NCBI GenBank assembly: GCA_017632155.1
Contig: JAGBRZ010000241.1
Coordinates: 1-49,736, forward strand
DNA: 49,736 nucleotides
Source of the DNA: Clostridia bacterium
GTDB lineage: Bacteria > Bacillota_A > Clostridia > Oscillospirales > CAG-272
Direction of reading: 5' to 3'
Within the stretch, counting starts at the first letter, position 1. Each line of letters opens with the position of its first letter. The notes under the pieces are model-generated. The model was not told the DNA's origin. It did not search any database and was given only the letters and a program-made list of their open reading frames with translations. The position numbers and the translations under genes were made by a program. Shown here piece by piece: positions 8,684 through 17,268 of this stretch.

Positions 8684-9757
8684 ATGTTCAAACAGAAATA
8701 CGCATCCGTTCTTGCGGAATACGAAAAATTTTGGAACCGTGAAAACACGGGACGCCCAATACTCAATATTTCCTACCAAAAGCCGGGAACGATAAACTAC
8801 CGCGCGCCCGCAAGCCTTGAAGAACAGTGGCTCGATCCGGAATATAACTACAAAGCCTTCAAAACAAGATCCGAGAATTACGAATACATAGCAGAAGGCA
8901 TCCCCGGTTACTTCACAAACCTCGGTCCCGGCTGCCTTTCCGCCTGCCTTGGCGGCGGATTCCAGCTTGCCAAAAACACGGTATGGTTCGATAAGCCGCA
9001 GATCATAACCGATTGGGAAAACCCTCCCGTCGTGAAATTTGACGAGCAGAGCAAGATGTGGCAACATATAACAAGAATGCAAGAGCGCTTTGCAAAAGAC
9101 CCCGAGGTCTGCTTCTCAATCACCGACCTTGGCGGCATTATGGACATCGTAGCATCGCTCCGCGGCACCGAAAATCTGCTCTACGATCTTTACGACTATC
9201 CCGACGAGGTATATGATTTCACCAAGGAAGTCCGCCGCGAGTGGCGCGTTGCCTACGAAAAGCAGGTCGATTTCATCCGCAAGCAAGATCTTCCCTTCAT
9301 CACCTGGATGAACATTCCGTCCGAAAAGCCGTGGTATCCGATGCAATGCGACTTCTGCTATATGATCTCGCCCACGCAGTTTGAGCACTTTGTGCTTCCC
9401 GATCTTGTTGATCAGGCATCCTATATTGAGCGTCCCGTCTACCACCTTGACGGTCAGGGCGAGCTTCCGCACCTCGATATGATCCTCGACATTCCGGGGC
9501 TGAGCGGAATCCAATGGAATCCCGGTGCGGGCAAGGAGCCGCTTTGCGACGAAAAGTGGTTTGACATTTATAAAAAGATCCAGGATAAGGGCAAAAACCT
9601 CATCCTCCTTTGGGCACTCGACGAAAAGCTTGAGGACAAGCTTGAAAAGTTCTTCAAGACCGTCGACCCGACGGGCGTTTACCTGAGCGGCAACAGATTT
9701 TCCTCCCCCGAAGCCGCAGAGAGAATGCTCGAAAACATAATCAAATGGACTAAATAA
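8684..9757 (+). CDS. Uroporphyrinogen decarboxylase-like (URO-D/CIMS superfamily) protein
   Basis: This 357-residue protein looks like the URO-D-like TIM barrel proteins that are numerous in anaerobic Clostridia, with the late segment VYHLDGQGELPHLDMIL and GIQWNPGAG typical of that group. True HemE makes coproporphyrinogen; the paralogues near catabolic genes are mostly uncharacterised, and some act as corrinoid-dependent methyltransferases. No haem biosynthesis neighbour is present and it sits 14 bases after a GH10 gene, so a role in processing a sugar-derived or methylated compound is more likely than haem synthesis. That role is inference. Confidence 0.75.
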   Translation: MFKQKYASVLAEYEKFWNRENTGRPILNISYQKPGTINYRAPASLEEQWLDPEYNYKAFKTRSENYEYIAEGIPGYFTNLGPGCLSACLGGGFQLAKNTVWFDKPQIITDWENPPVVKFDEQSKMWQHITRMQERFAKDPEVCFSITDLGGIMDIVASLRGTENLLYDLYDYPDEVYDFTKEVRREWRVAYEKQVDFIRKQDLPFITWMNIPSEKPWYPMQCDFCYMISPTQFEHFVLPDLVDQASYIERPVYHLDGQGELPHLDMILDIPGLSGIQWNPGAGKEPLCDEKWFDIYKKIQDKGKNLILLWALDEKLEDKLEKFFKTVDPTGVYLSGNRFSSPEAAERMLENIIKWTK

Positions 9758-9777
9758 CACAGAAAGGCAGTATTACT

Positions 9778-10839
9778 ATGAAAAACTATAAAATTGCTGT
9801 CATTGCGGGTGACGGAATCGGCCCCGAAGTCATTGCCGAGGGTGTTCGCGTGCTTGAGCACGTCGGGGAGCTCGACGGCGGATTCAAATTTGAATTTACA
9901 CACTTCCCTTGGGGATGCGATTATTATCTGCAGACGGGCAAAATGATGCCCGACGATGCCATTGAAACGCTGAAGCAGTACGACGCCATCTATCTCGGCG
10001 CGGTCGGAACCCCCGGCGTGCCCGATCACATTTCTCTTTGGGATCTTCTGCTCAAGATCCGCCACGAATTTGATCAGTACGTCAATCTTCGCCCCGTCAA
10101 GCTCCTCCGCGGAGCTCCCTGTCCGCTCAAGGATGCGACCTGCGAGGACATCGATATGGTAGTCATTCGTGAAAACAGCGAGGGTGAATACGCGGGCGCG
10201 GGCGATTGGCTCTATCGCGGTCAGGAAAACGAGATTGTGCTTCAAACGGGAGTTTTCTCGCGCAAGGGAACCGAAAGAATCATCCGCTATGCCTTTGAGC
10301 TTGCAAGAAAGGAAAAGAAAACCCTGACAAGCATCTCCAAGGGCAACGCGCTGAACTATTCAATGGTATTCTGGGACAGCGTGTTCGCAGAGGTAGCAAA
10401 GGAATACCCCGACGTAAAGACCGCCTCATATCTCGTCGACGCGGCAAGTATGTTCTTCGTTAAAGATCCCAAGAGATTTGAAGTAGTTGTCACCTCCAAT
10501 CTTTTCGGAGATATCATAACCGACCTCGGTGCAGCCATCGCGGGCGGTATGGGACTTGCGGCGGGCGCAAATATCAATCCCGAAAGAAAATTCCCCTCGA
10601 TGTTCGAGCCCATCCACGGCTCTGCTCCCGATATTGCGGGCAAGGGCATCGCAAATCCCCTCGCCTCCATCTGGTCGGCAAGCCAGATGCTCGATTTCTT
10701 CGGCTACGAAACCTGGGGCGCACGCCTGATCGACGCCATCGAGCAGCTTATGGTCGAGGGCAAGACCCTCACCTGCGACCTCGGCGGAAACGCAACCACC
10801 CGCGAGGTCGGAGATGCGATTATTGAGATTTTGAAGTAA
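9778..10839 (+). CDS. Tartrate dehydrogenase/D-malate dehydrogenase-like enzyme
   Basis: This 353-residue protein belongs to the isocitrate/isopropylmalate dehydrogenase family. It shows GDGIGPE at the N-terminus, SLWDLLLKIRHEFDQY with NLRPVKLL (the substrate-loop form typical of tartrate and D-malate dehydrogenases rather than LeuB), the metal-binding segment SNLFGDIITDLG, and the NAD site EPIHGSAPDIAGKG. It should oxidise and often decarboxylate a 2-hydroxy acid with NAD+ and a divalent metal. AAAGGCAG precedes the ATG, 20 bases after the URO-D-like gene, suggesting they act on the same compound. Confidence 0.88.
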   Translation: MKNYKIAVIAGDGIGPEVIAEGVRVLEHVGELDGGFKFEFTHFPWGCDYYLQTGKMMPDDAIETLKQYDAIYLGAVGTPGVPDHISLWDLLLKIRHEFDQYVNLRPVKLLRGAPCPLKDATCEDIDMVVIRENSEGEYAGAGDWLYRGQENEIVLQTGVFSRKGTERIIRYAFELARKEKKTLTSISKGNALNYSMVFWDSVFAEVAKEYPDVKTASYLVDAASMFFVKDPKRFEVVVTSNLFGDIITDLGAAIAGGMGLAAGANINPERKFPSMFEPIHGSAPDIAGKGIANPLASIWSASQMLDFFGYETWGARLIDAIEQLMVEGKTLTCDLGGNATTREVGDAIIEILK

Positions 10840-10844
10840 AAACT

Positions 10845-12407
10845 ATGAAAAACTACTACGAATACCTCGAATTCAACGGTGCATCGCTTTTCACCGTCAT
10901 CTGTCTTCCCGAGGAGTCGGGGAAGTTCCCGATCGTTATCAGGCGTGATCCTTACGTTGACGCAGTTGAAAATTCTGCCGAGGACGAGATCGTCGATGCC
11001 TTTGCCGCGAGCGTGGAGAAATGGACCGAGCACGGTTATGCCGTCGTTTATCAGCATTGCCGAGGACGCGGAAAGAGCTCGGGCGACTGTATTCCCTACA
11101 TAAACGAACGAGAGGACGGTCTGTTTTTCCAGGATTGGGTTCGCCGTCAGTCCTTCTATAACGGTGAGCTTTACCTTGTCGGCAACAGTTACAAATCGAC
11201 CGTCCATCAGGTCACGGCGCCCTTTGCAAGCGACATCAAGGGCGCTGTCCTTGCCGTTCAGGACACCGAGCGCTACAACTGCAACTACCGCAACGGATTT
11301 TACAAAATGGGACTCCACGGCGGGTGGTACGTCGGAATGTATAAGCACAAGAGCATCCGCGAAAAAGCATACAAGCAGGAAACCTACAATATGCTCCCGC
11401 TGATCGACTTTTCAAAGACTGTTTTCGGCGAGAGCGTGCCGAGTTTTGATGACATATTTCTCCACCCCGATCGAAACGATGATTTTTGGAACACTCGCGC
11501 GGGCGGCTCGGATTCGCGAGGCGCGCTGACAAATGCGAACATTCCGATCCTTGTGGTCACGGGATTTTATGACATCTACACGGGCGGCATCTTCGATATG
11601 TGGAACGCCATCGCGCCCGAAACAAAGGCAAAATGTGCAATGCTCGTTCATCCTTACGATCACGGCAACAACAAAAAGGGAGATCAGCCGATAGTTTTTG
11701 ATGATGCGCCCTCGGGTGAAGCCGTCTTGAATGACATCTATCTCCGCTGGATCGACTCGGTCCGTGGCAAGTATGAGGCGCCCATCGAACGCGGTAAAGT
11801 CACGTATTACAAGCTATTCGGCAACAAATGGTGCACCGATGATTTCGCTACACCCCAAAAGTCGCTCTCCTTCACGCTTGGCGAGGGTGAAAAGACATAT
11901 ACATACAACCCCTATGCCCCCGCAAAATTCAAGGGCGGTCTTTCGGCAAATTTCGGCGGCAACGCGTGGCAGTATAAGCCGAAGATACAGCCTGACGTTA
12001 TCTCCTTCTTCACTCCCGAATTTGAGGAAGATACCTTTGTCAAGGGCAAAATGACGGCTCGCCTACGCGTCCGCTCGGATTGCGAGGACACTTGCTTCTA
12101 TATCCGCCTCAGCCTCGTCAAAGAGGAGGGATATTACGGCTTGCGCGACGACATCAATCAGATCTCGAATTTCGCGCCCAATTACACCCCCGGTGAGGAG
12201 ATCGAAATGGATTTCAGCTTCGACGAACACGCTTTCGTCATCAAAAAGGGCGAAAAGCTCCGCATCGACGTTTCATCCTCCGCATTTCCCCACTACGTCC
12301 GCCACACCAACAACCGCGGGCACTACGCGCTTCAGACCACCGCAAAGATCGCGCACAACACCGTGGTTTGCGATAAATCGAGTATCACTCTGCTTTTGGG
12401 AGAATGA
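10845..12407 (+). CDS. CocE/NonD-family acyl hydrolase (S15-like)
   Basis: This 520-residue protein has an alpha/beta-hydrolase core with HCRGRGKSSGD, a nucleophile motif GNSYKS (Ser115; the usual form is GGSYGG), a TGFYDIYTGG segment that should hold the acid Asp and a HPYDHG that should hold the His. A C-terminal jelly-roll domain (about 340-520) matches X-Pro dipeptidyl-peptidase/CocE architecture. It lacks a signal peptide. Members hydrolyse esters or amides. The start is five bases after the dehydrogenase stop with only a weak ribosome-binding site, so translation is probably coupled. Confidence 0.85.
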   Translation: MKNYYEYLEFNGASLFTVICLPEESGKFPIVIRRDPYVDAVENSAEDEIVDAFAASVEKWTEHGYAVVYQHCRGRGKSSGDCIPYINEREDGLFFQDWVRRQSFYNGELYLVGNSYKSTVHQVTAPFASDIKGAVLAVQDTERYNCNYRNGFYKMGLHGGWYVGMYKHKSIREKAYKQETYNMLPLIDFSKTVFGESVPSFDDIFLHPDRNDDFWNTRAGGSDSRGALTNANIPILVVTGFYDIYTGGIFDMWNAIAPETKAKCAMLVHPYDHGNNKKGDQPIVFDDAPSGEAVLNDIYLRWIDSVRGKYEAPIERGKVTYYKLFGNKWCTDDFATPQKSLSFTLGEGEKTYTYNPYAPAKFKGGLSANFGGNAWQYKPKIQPDVISFFTPEFEEDTFVKGKMTARLRVRSDCEDTCFYIRLSLVKEEGYYGLRDDINQISNFAPNYTPGEEIEMDFSFDEHAFVIKKGEKLRIDVSSSAFPHYVRHTNNRGHYALQTTAKIAHNTVVCDKSSITLLLGE

Positions 12408-12811
12408 CGATGAATTACAATCCCTCCGAAAAGGAAACCGAACAGATCAGAAAGTCATTGTTTGAGTTCAACGCTGGAATGGTCGGCGATGACGGTCACA
12501 CGCCGCTCAATATCGTCGAGTATGATTCGGACGGCAACCTCATCGGCGGCATCCTTGGCGGCACTTATTGGGGATGGATGTACGTTGACATCCTTTGGGT
12601 GCGCGAGGATCACCGCAAAAAGGGTATCGGCTCAAAGCTACTATCCGCCGCCGAAAAGGAAGCCAAATCGCGCGGCTGCCACCACGTTCACCTCGACACA
12701 ATGAGCTGGCAAGCCCCCGAATTTTATAAAAAGCACGGATATTCCGTCATCGGCATCCTTCCCGACATTCCAAGCGGAAATCAGAAATATTTGCTGATGA
12801 AAGAGTTATAA
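12404..12811 (+). CDS. GNAT-family N-acetyltransferase
   Basis: This 135-residue protein has the GNAT fold with the acetyl-CoA pyrophosphate loop RKKGIGSKLL near residue 68, a central IGG strand pair and the late FYKKHGYSVIG motif. Its first ATG overlaps the stop of the CocE-like gene (ATGA). A second ATG six bases later has better spacing from GGGAGA. The acceptor substrate is unknown; small amines or amino sugars are possible given the neighbours. Confidence 0.88.
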   Translation: MTMNYNPSEKETEQIRKSLFEFNAGMVGDDGHTPLNIVEYDSDGNLIGGILGGTYWGWMYVDILWVREDHRKKGIGSKLLSAAEKEAKSRGCHHVHLDTMSWQAPEFYKKHGYSVIGILPDIPSGNQKYLLMKEL

Positions 12812-12847
12812 TAAACCCAACCATTCTGAACTTAGGAGGATGATTGT

Positions 12848-13201
12848 ATGGGCAGAAAAAAAGTATGGTCAATTATTTTGTTGTGTATAATCGTTATTTA
12901 CTTTGTACCGATGCTTTTGCTATGTATAACTATGTTAGACTCTGCATACGACATTACAACTGTCGGGCTGGCGGAGGCTCAATTGCCCGGGGCAGCTTTT
13001 ATCGTAGGATGGTTTATTATACTTTCAATGATAGGGGTATCTTTGCTTATGCCAATTGGAATCTATTTGTCGATTTTATGCAGAGCAATAGCAGTTTCTT
13101 CTATCGTTAAAATACTTTCCACAGTTTTTATTTGTATTTATTCACTGATGATGGGTTTGAGCATTTGTTCAACGATCATATCTTTAATCGCTTTAAAATA
13201 A
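12848..13201 (+). CDS. Small integral membrane protein, unknown
   Basis: This 117-residue protein has three hydrophobic segments (about 6-28, 50-78 and 84-113) and almost no soluble part. No family is recognised. AGGAGG stands seven bases before the ATG. It is more A/T-rich than the genes around it, which suggests a different history or weaker expression. Confidence 0.65.
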   Translation: MGRKKVWSIILLCIIVIYFVPMLLLCITMLDSAYDITTVGLAEAQLPGAAFIVGWFIILSMIGVSLLMPIGIYLSILCRAIAVSSIVKILSTVFICIYSLMMGLSICSTIISLIALK

Positions 13202-13294
13202 ATACAAATTAGTCGACCCGAAGTCTTGTTTAATTTTCATCTTGTTTAGATGCAGAAATAACAATAATTTCAAAAGGAACCAATAAAAATCATT

Positions 13295-14305
13295 ATGAAC
13301 AATCAAAACCCTCAAATCATACATCACAACGCTCTCAAGGAGATCGCGCCCGCAATGCGATACGACGGCTGTTCGGATTTTTCCGAATGGCAAAAAGGCG
13401 CACGCGCGCGGTTGGCGTCGCTTATGGGACTTGACAAGATCACCCCCGCAAAGGAAGATCTCTTCAACATCGAGCACGAAAAAGACTTTGACACCTTTAC
13501 CGAGTACCGATTCACCTTTCAAAGCGAGGAAGGATACTTCGTCCCCTGCGTTCTTTGGGTACCAAAGGGCAAGGAGGGCAAGATCCCCGCGGTAATTTGT
13601 CTGCAAGGTCATTCAAAGGGATTTCACATTTCGCTCGGAAGAACGATCTATCCCGGTGACGAAAAGAGCATTTCGGGCGGCGACCGCGATTTTGCCGTTC
13701 AGATAATTCGCGAAGGCTACTGCGCTCTCGCGATCGAACAGCGCGGCTTCGGCGAATGCGGCGGCGATGAAAAGGGCCCCGGTTGCCACGTTCCCGCAAT
13801 GTCGGCGCTTCTTTACGGCAGGACTCTCATCGGCGAGCGCGTCTTTGACATCAGCCGCGCGATCGACGTGCTGAGTGCGAATTTCTCATTTATCGATGCC
13901 GATAAGATCGCGTGTATGGGCAACTCGGGCGGCGGCACGGCAACGATATACGCCTCTGCCATCGACGAGCGCATCAAGGTATCCATGCCATCCTGCGCGC
14001 TTTGCACATACAAGGATTCGATCGGCGCGATGAAGCATTGCGTTTGCAACTATATTCCAAATATCGCCCTCGACTTCGATATGGGCGACCTTTGCGGACT
14101 GATCGCGCCAAGAAAACTGATCGCCGTCAGCGGTGCCGAGGACCGCATCTTCCCGCACGACGGCGTTGCGGAATGCATCGATATCGCGGGTAAATATTAC
14201 CGCGCGGCAGGCACACCCGACGGCTATGAATGGATCGAGGGACCCGAGGGACACCGCTTCTATGCCGATCTCGCTTGGCCCGTTTTTCACAAATTTTTCG
14301 ATTGA
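13295..14305 (+). CDS. Alpha/beta hydrolase, acetyl-xylan-esterase/abhydrolase_7-like
   Basis: This 336-residue protein carries GNSGGG with the nucleophile Ser211, an Asp candidate at 283 (GAEDRIFP) and His320 (PEGHRF), plus the EQRGFGECGG segment typical of the acetyl-xylan-esterase-like and abhydrolase_7 groups. It has no signal peptide. It likely removes acyl groups from imported sugars in the same pathway as the GH10-like and GH20-like enzymes. AAAGGAACC stands about 14 bases before the ATG, which is rather far. The 93 bases upstream show no clear promoter. Confidence 0.83.
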   Translation: MNNQNPQIIHHNALKEIAPAMRYDGCSDFSEWQKGARARLASLMGLDKITPAKEDLFNIEHEKDFDTFTEYRFTFQSEEGYFVPCVLWVPKGKEGKIPAVICLQGHSKGFHISLGRTIYPGDEKSISGGDRDFAVQIIREGYCALAIEQRGFGECGGDEKGPGCHVPAMSALLYGRTLIGERVFDISRAIDVLSANFSFIDADKIACMGNSGGGTATIYASAIDERIKVSMPSCALCTYKDSIGAMKHCVCNYIPNIALDFDMGDLCGLIAPRKLIAVSGAEDRIFPHDGVAECIDIAGKYYRAAGTPDGYEWIEGPEGHRFYADLAWPVFHKFFD

Positions 14306-14318
14306 TCGGGAGAAAAAT

Positions 14319-15494
14319 ATGAATTATAAGGTAAATGAGCGCATTTTTATGCTTGACTGTGCGCGAAAATATTACACTCCCGCGTGGATAAAGAAGCTCA
14401 TTCTTGCGATCAAGAATGCGGGCTTCAACGCGATCAGCATTCATTTTGGCGAGGATATGGGGCACCGTCTTGAATCGAAAACCTACCCCTGGCTTGCGGG
14501 CGGCGATCACTCGCTTTGCGTTTACGGCGCGGCAAACGGTGAGGCTGAAAACGATTCGAAATTCATCACGCAGGACGAAATGGCTGATATCGTCCTCTTT
14601 GCGCAGAGCGAGGGCATCGAAGTGATCCCCTCCTTCGACTCGCCCGGACACATGAACTACGCCGTTAAAAAGTATAACGCGCAGACGGGTTCCGACATTT
14701 CGAACTATTTCCACAAAAACGGCAAAAAGTCGATCGTTCAGGGCTCGAGCATCAAAAAAGAGCCCGCGCAGTACACGTATTCACGCGGAATCGACATCTC
14801 GAACCCCGAGGCGGTCGAGTTTGCCCGTAATCTTTACACAGAGTACGGCAAATTCTTCTACTCTCTCGGCTGCCGAAAATTCGACATCGGCGGCGACGAG
14901 CTTCTCGGCTTTGGCGAAACCATCGACTCAACCCTCTCAAAATGGCAGAATCTCGACCATTGGGACGCCCACGCCAAAAAGCTGACGGGCAACGAAAATG
15001 CCGTGGCTTACGATGCCTTCATCCTCTATATGAACGACATTGCCGCGCTGATGCGCTCGATAGGCTATGAGAAGATCCTTATGTGGAACGACGACGTCTA
15101 CCGCGACTATGACACGGGATGGAAGGGTGTGACCGAGCTTGACAAATCGATCGACATTCAGTATTGGTCGGTCAAGTCTAACGGCGGCAAAAATAACGTC
15201 TATACCTACCTCGACCGCGGGCACAAGGTCTACAATTTCATCAGCCCCTGCGTTTATTACGTCGTCGGCTTCGGTGGCGCGAAATACGGCACTACGCCCG
15301 AAATTCTCGAGCGAGATTGGAATGCATACTATTTTGATCCCGAGAATCCCGAAAACAATCTCCCCGCGCCCGACGAACGCGTCCTCGGCGGCGGCTACTG
15401 CCTTTGGAGCGACTCACCCGCATCCGAGACCGAGGATGAATTGCTTGTAAATCTCAAGCCGTATATCAGGGCGTGCGGCAAAAAGTTGAATTAA
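14319..15494 (+). CDS. GH20-like beta-N-acetylhexosaminidase family protein
   Basis: This 391-residue protein is a single TIM barrel with the GH20 hallmarks IPSFDSPGHM near residue 103 and the catalytic Asp193-Glu194 pair in FDIGGDE; the amino-acid order and length fit a catalytic domain without accessory modules. It would release terminal GlcNAc or GalNAc from imported oligosaccharides through substrate-assisted catalysis. The start at 14319 follows GGGAG by nine bases and lies 13 bases after the esterase gene; the frame is open further upstream but overlaps that gene. A terminator follows at once. Confidence 0.85.
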   Translation: MNYKVNERIFMLDCARKYYTPAWIKKLILAIKNAGFNAISIHFGEDMGHRLESKTYPWLAGGDHSLCVYGAANGEAENDSKFITQDEMADIVLFAQSEGIEVIPSFDSPGHMNYAVKKYNAQTGSDISNYFHKNGKKSIVQGSSIKKEPAQYTYSRGIDISNPEAVEFARNLYTEYGKFFYSLGCRKFDIGGDELLGFGETIDSTLSKWQNLDHWDAHAKKLTGNENAVAYDAFILYMNDIAALMRSIGYEKILMWNDDVYRDYDTGWKGVTELDKSIDIQYWSVKSNGGKNNVYTYLDRGHKVYNFISPCVYYVVGFGGAKYGTTPEILERDWNAYYFDPENPENNLPAPDERVLGGGYCLWSDSPASETEDELLVNLKPYIRACGKKLN

Positions 15495-15495
15495 C

Positions 15496-15522
15496 AATAA
15501 GGAGTCTTTACGGCTCCTTATT
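15496..15522 (+). terminator. Terminator closing the 7.3-15.5 kb run
   Basis: A nine-pair stem (AATAAGGAG with CTCCTTATT) is followed by a T-rich stretch (TTCTTTATTT). It starts directly after the GH20-like stop. Confidence 0.78.
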
Positions 15523-15534
15523 TTCTTTATTTCC

Positions 15535-15563
15535 TTGCAATCCACCCCATTTTGTGCTATAAT
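15535..15563 (+). promoter_or_regulatory. Sigma-A promoter of the phosphoester-hydrolase run
   Basis: TTGCAA, 17 bases, TATAAT with TG at the extended position. The layout is the same as the promoter at 3061. Confidence 0.83.
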
Positions 15564-15594
15564 TATCTCAAAGAAACTTTGGAGGTTTAATAAA

Positions 15595-16449
15595 ATGTCA
15601 ACCATCCGACTTATGACTCACAACATCTGGAACAGAGATAAAAACTCCCCCGATTGGGAGGAGAAGGGATTCGACTGCTCTGCCGAGGCGCGCGTGGGCG
15701 GACTTTTGCGCGTGTGGCAAGAAACTCAGCCCGACGTCATCGGCTGTCAGGAATCAAGCGCTCTTATGGCTGATCTTGTCAAGGAGGGAATGCCCGGATA
15801 CACCCTTATCTGGGGCAGATTCACGCCCATTCTCTACCGCACCGACAAGCTCGAGCTCGTCGATTCGGAATTTCTCACCTATCCCGAATACATTGAGGGA
15901 TTTGAGGGCAAATTCAACGATTCCCGCTCGAAGGCTTACAACATCGGCGTTTTCCGCACGAAGGATGACGGCAAGCTCTTCATTTTTGCCACCACTCACC
16001 TTTGGTGGAAGCGCTCACCCAAGCCTGACGAGGCTGAGCCCTACCCCAAGACTTGTCTTCCCCACTCCGACGAGGCGCGCGAGTATCAGATCGACCTGCT
16101 TACCGCCGCTCTCGAGCGCTTCCGCGCAAAATACAACTGCCCCGCATTCCTCGTCGGCGACCTCAACACGGGTTACGAGTCGAAAGCGGTGCAATCGGCT
16201 GTCGCAAAGGGCTTCCGCCACGCGCACGACATCGCCACCGACTACGCCGAGGAGGCTGTCGGATATCACTACTGCTTCCCCGACGGATTTAAGACCTTCT
16301 ATGCCGACCGCCCCTGGAAGACCGCAATCGACCACATCCTCGTCATTGGTGAGGAGGAAGGCTCGGTAAAACGCTTCGAGCGTTATTCGCCCGACTATTA
16401 CTATCCCATCTCCGACCACTCGCCGGCTTACGTTGATGTGGAACTTTAA
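15595..16449 (+). CDS. Endonuclease/exonuclease/phosphatase (EEP) family hydrolase
   Basis: This 284-residue protein has the EEP fold: THNIW at the N-terminus (Asn metal ligand), CQES (Glu), THLWW, VGDLNTG (Asp, Asn) and the terminal SDHSP pair (Asp, His). Family members cleave phosphodiesters or phosphomonoesters in DNA, phosphoinositides or sphingomyelin. Nothing in the sequence points to DNA binding, and the neighbours are also phosphoester hydrolases, so a small organic substrate is likely. The start is set by TTGGAGG ten bases upstream. No signal peptide is present. Confidence 0.85.
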   Translation: MSTIRLMTHNIWNRDKNSPDWEEKGFDCSAEARVGGLLRVWQETQPDVIGCQESSALMADLVKEGMPGYTLIWGRFTPILYRTDKLELVDSEFLTYPEYIEGFEGKFNDSRSKAYNIGVFRTKDDGKLFIFATTHLWWKRSPKPDEAEPYPKTCLPHSDEAREYQIDLLTAALERFRAKYNCPAFLVGDLNTGYESKAVQSAVAKGFRHAHDIATDYAEEAVGYHYCFPDGFKTFYADRPWKTAIDHILVIGEEEGSVKRFERYSPDYYYPISDHSPAYVDVEL

Positions 16450-16461
16450 GGAGGAAGAACA

Positions 16462-17268
16462 ATGTATAATCCCAATTCTCTTGACACGATATGCGGTGCG
16501 CTTGCATACGCGCTTGGCATTGAAGCTCCGAGCGAAGCTGCTCCCGCCAATGCTGATCTTACCGCATACATAGACACCGTTTTCGGCGGTGAGCGCGTCG
16601 ACCGCGTTATAATGTATAACCCCGACGCGATTGCAGAGTGGATATATGAAAAATATCCCCAGCTCGTAAAAAGCGCAAAAAGCCGTACCGATATTGAGAT
16701 TCCTCTCTGCTCGGTTATGCCCTCGGTCACTCCCGTTTGCTTCGGCACGATGTATACGGGCGCACAGCCCGCCGTTCACGGCATTCGCAAATACGAAAAG
16801 CCCGTCATCAAGATTGATTCCCTCTTCGACGCAGCAATCCGCGCGGGCAAAAAATGCGCGATCGTATCCTACGGCAAATCGAGCCTGAGCAACATCTTCC
16901 TTGAGCGCGAAATGGATTACTTCCTCTTCCCAAACGGCGGTGTTGACGCCGTCAACGCGAAGGCTGCCGAGCTGATCATGAAGGACGAGCACGATCTTAT
17001 CGTCATCTACAATGGCAACTATGACTCTGTGATGCACAAAAAAGGCCCCGAGGGGCTCGAAGCACTTTGCGAGCTTCGCTCCAACGATCACGCTTTCGGC
17101 GAGTTCTGCGAGCTTGTCGAGCGTCACATGAGCCATCACAACACGCTTGTCGGCTTTGCAATGGACCACGGCTGCCACGAGATCGACGGCGACAACGGCT
17201 CGCACGGTCTTGATATGGAAGAGGACCTCAACATCGTTCATCTCTACAAAGGATACAAGAAAAAATGA
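16462..17268 (+). CDS. Alkaline-phosphatase-superfamily phosphoesterase
   Basis: This 268-residue protein is short for the superfamily but shows the key sites: MPSVTPVCFGTMYTG with the probable nucleophile Thr90 in the position used by nucleotide pyrophosphatase/phosphodiesterases, VHGI, NYDSVMHKKGP (metal-binding Asp and His), AMDHGCH (Asp, His) and GSHG (His). It should be a metal-dependent phosphodiesterase or phosphatase in the cytoplasm. AAGGAGG precedes the ATG 12 bases after the EEP gene. The next gene overlaps its stop (ATGA). Confidence 0.78.
   Translation: MYNPNSLDTICGALAYALGIEAPSEAAPANADLTAYIDTVFGGERVDRVIMYNPDAIAEWIYEKYPQLVKSAKSRTDIEIPLCSVMPSVTPVCFGTMYTGAQPAVHGIRKYEKPVIKIDSLFDAAIRAGKKCAIVSYGKSSLSNIFLEREMDYFLFPNGGVDAVNAKAAELIMKDEHDLIVIYNGNYDSVMHKKGPEGLEALCELRSNDHAFGEFCELVERHMSHHNTLVGFAMDHGCHEIDGDNGSHGLDMEEDLNIVHLYKGYKKK

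Noticed and set aside
8684..9757. HemE of haem biosynthesis
   Set aside because: Context is catabolic, no other haem genes are present, and the sequence looks like the paralogous URO-D-like group.
9778..10839. LeuB (isopropylmalate dehydrogenase)
   Set aside because: The substrate loop SLWDLLLKIRHEFDQY is that of tartrate/D-malate dehydrogenases and no leucine genes are adjacent.
13202..13294. Riboswitch before the abhydrolase gene
   Set aside because: Only weak A/T-rich sequence without a recognisable aptamer core.
16015..17241. Open frame of 408 codons antisense to the EEP and phosphoesterase genes
   Set aside because: It crosses two recognised genes and shows no domain.
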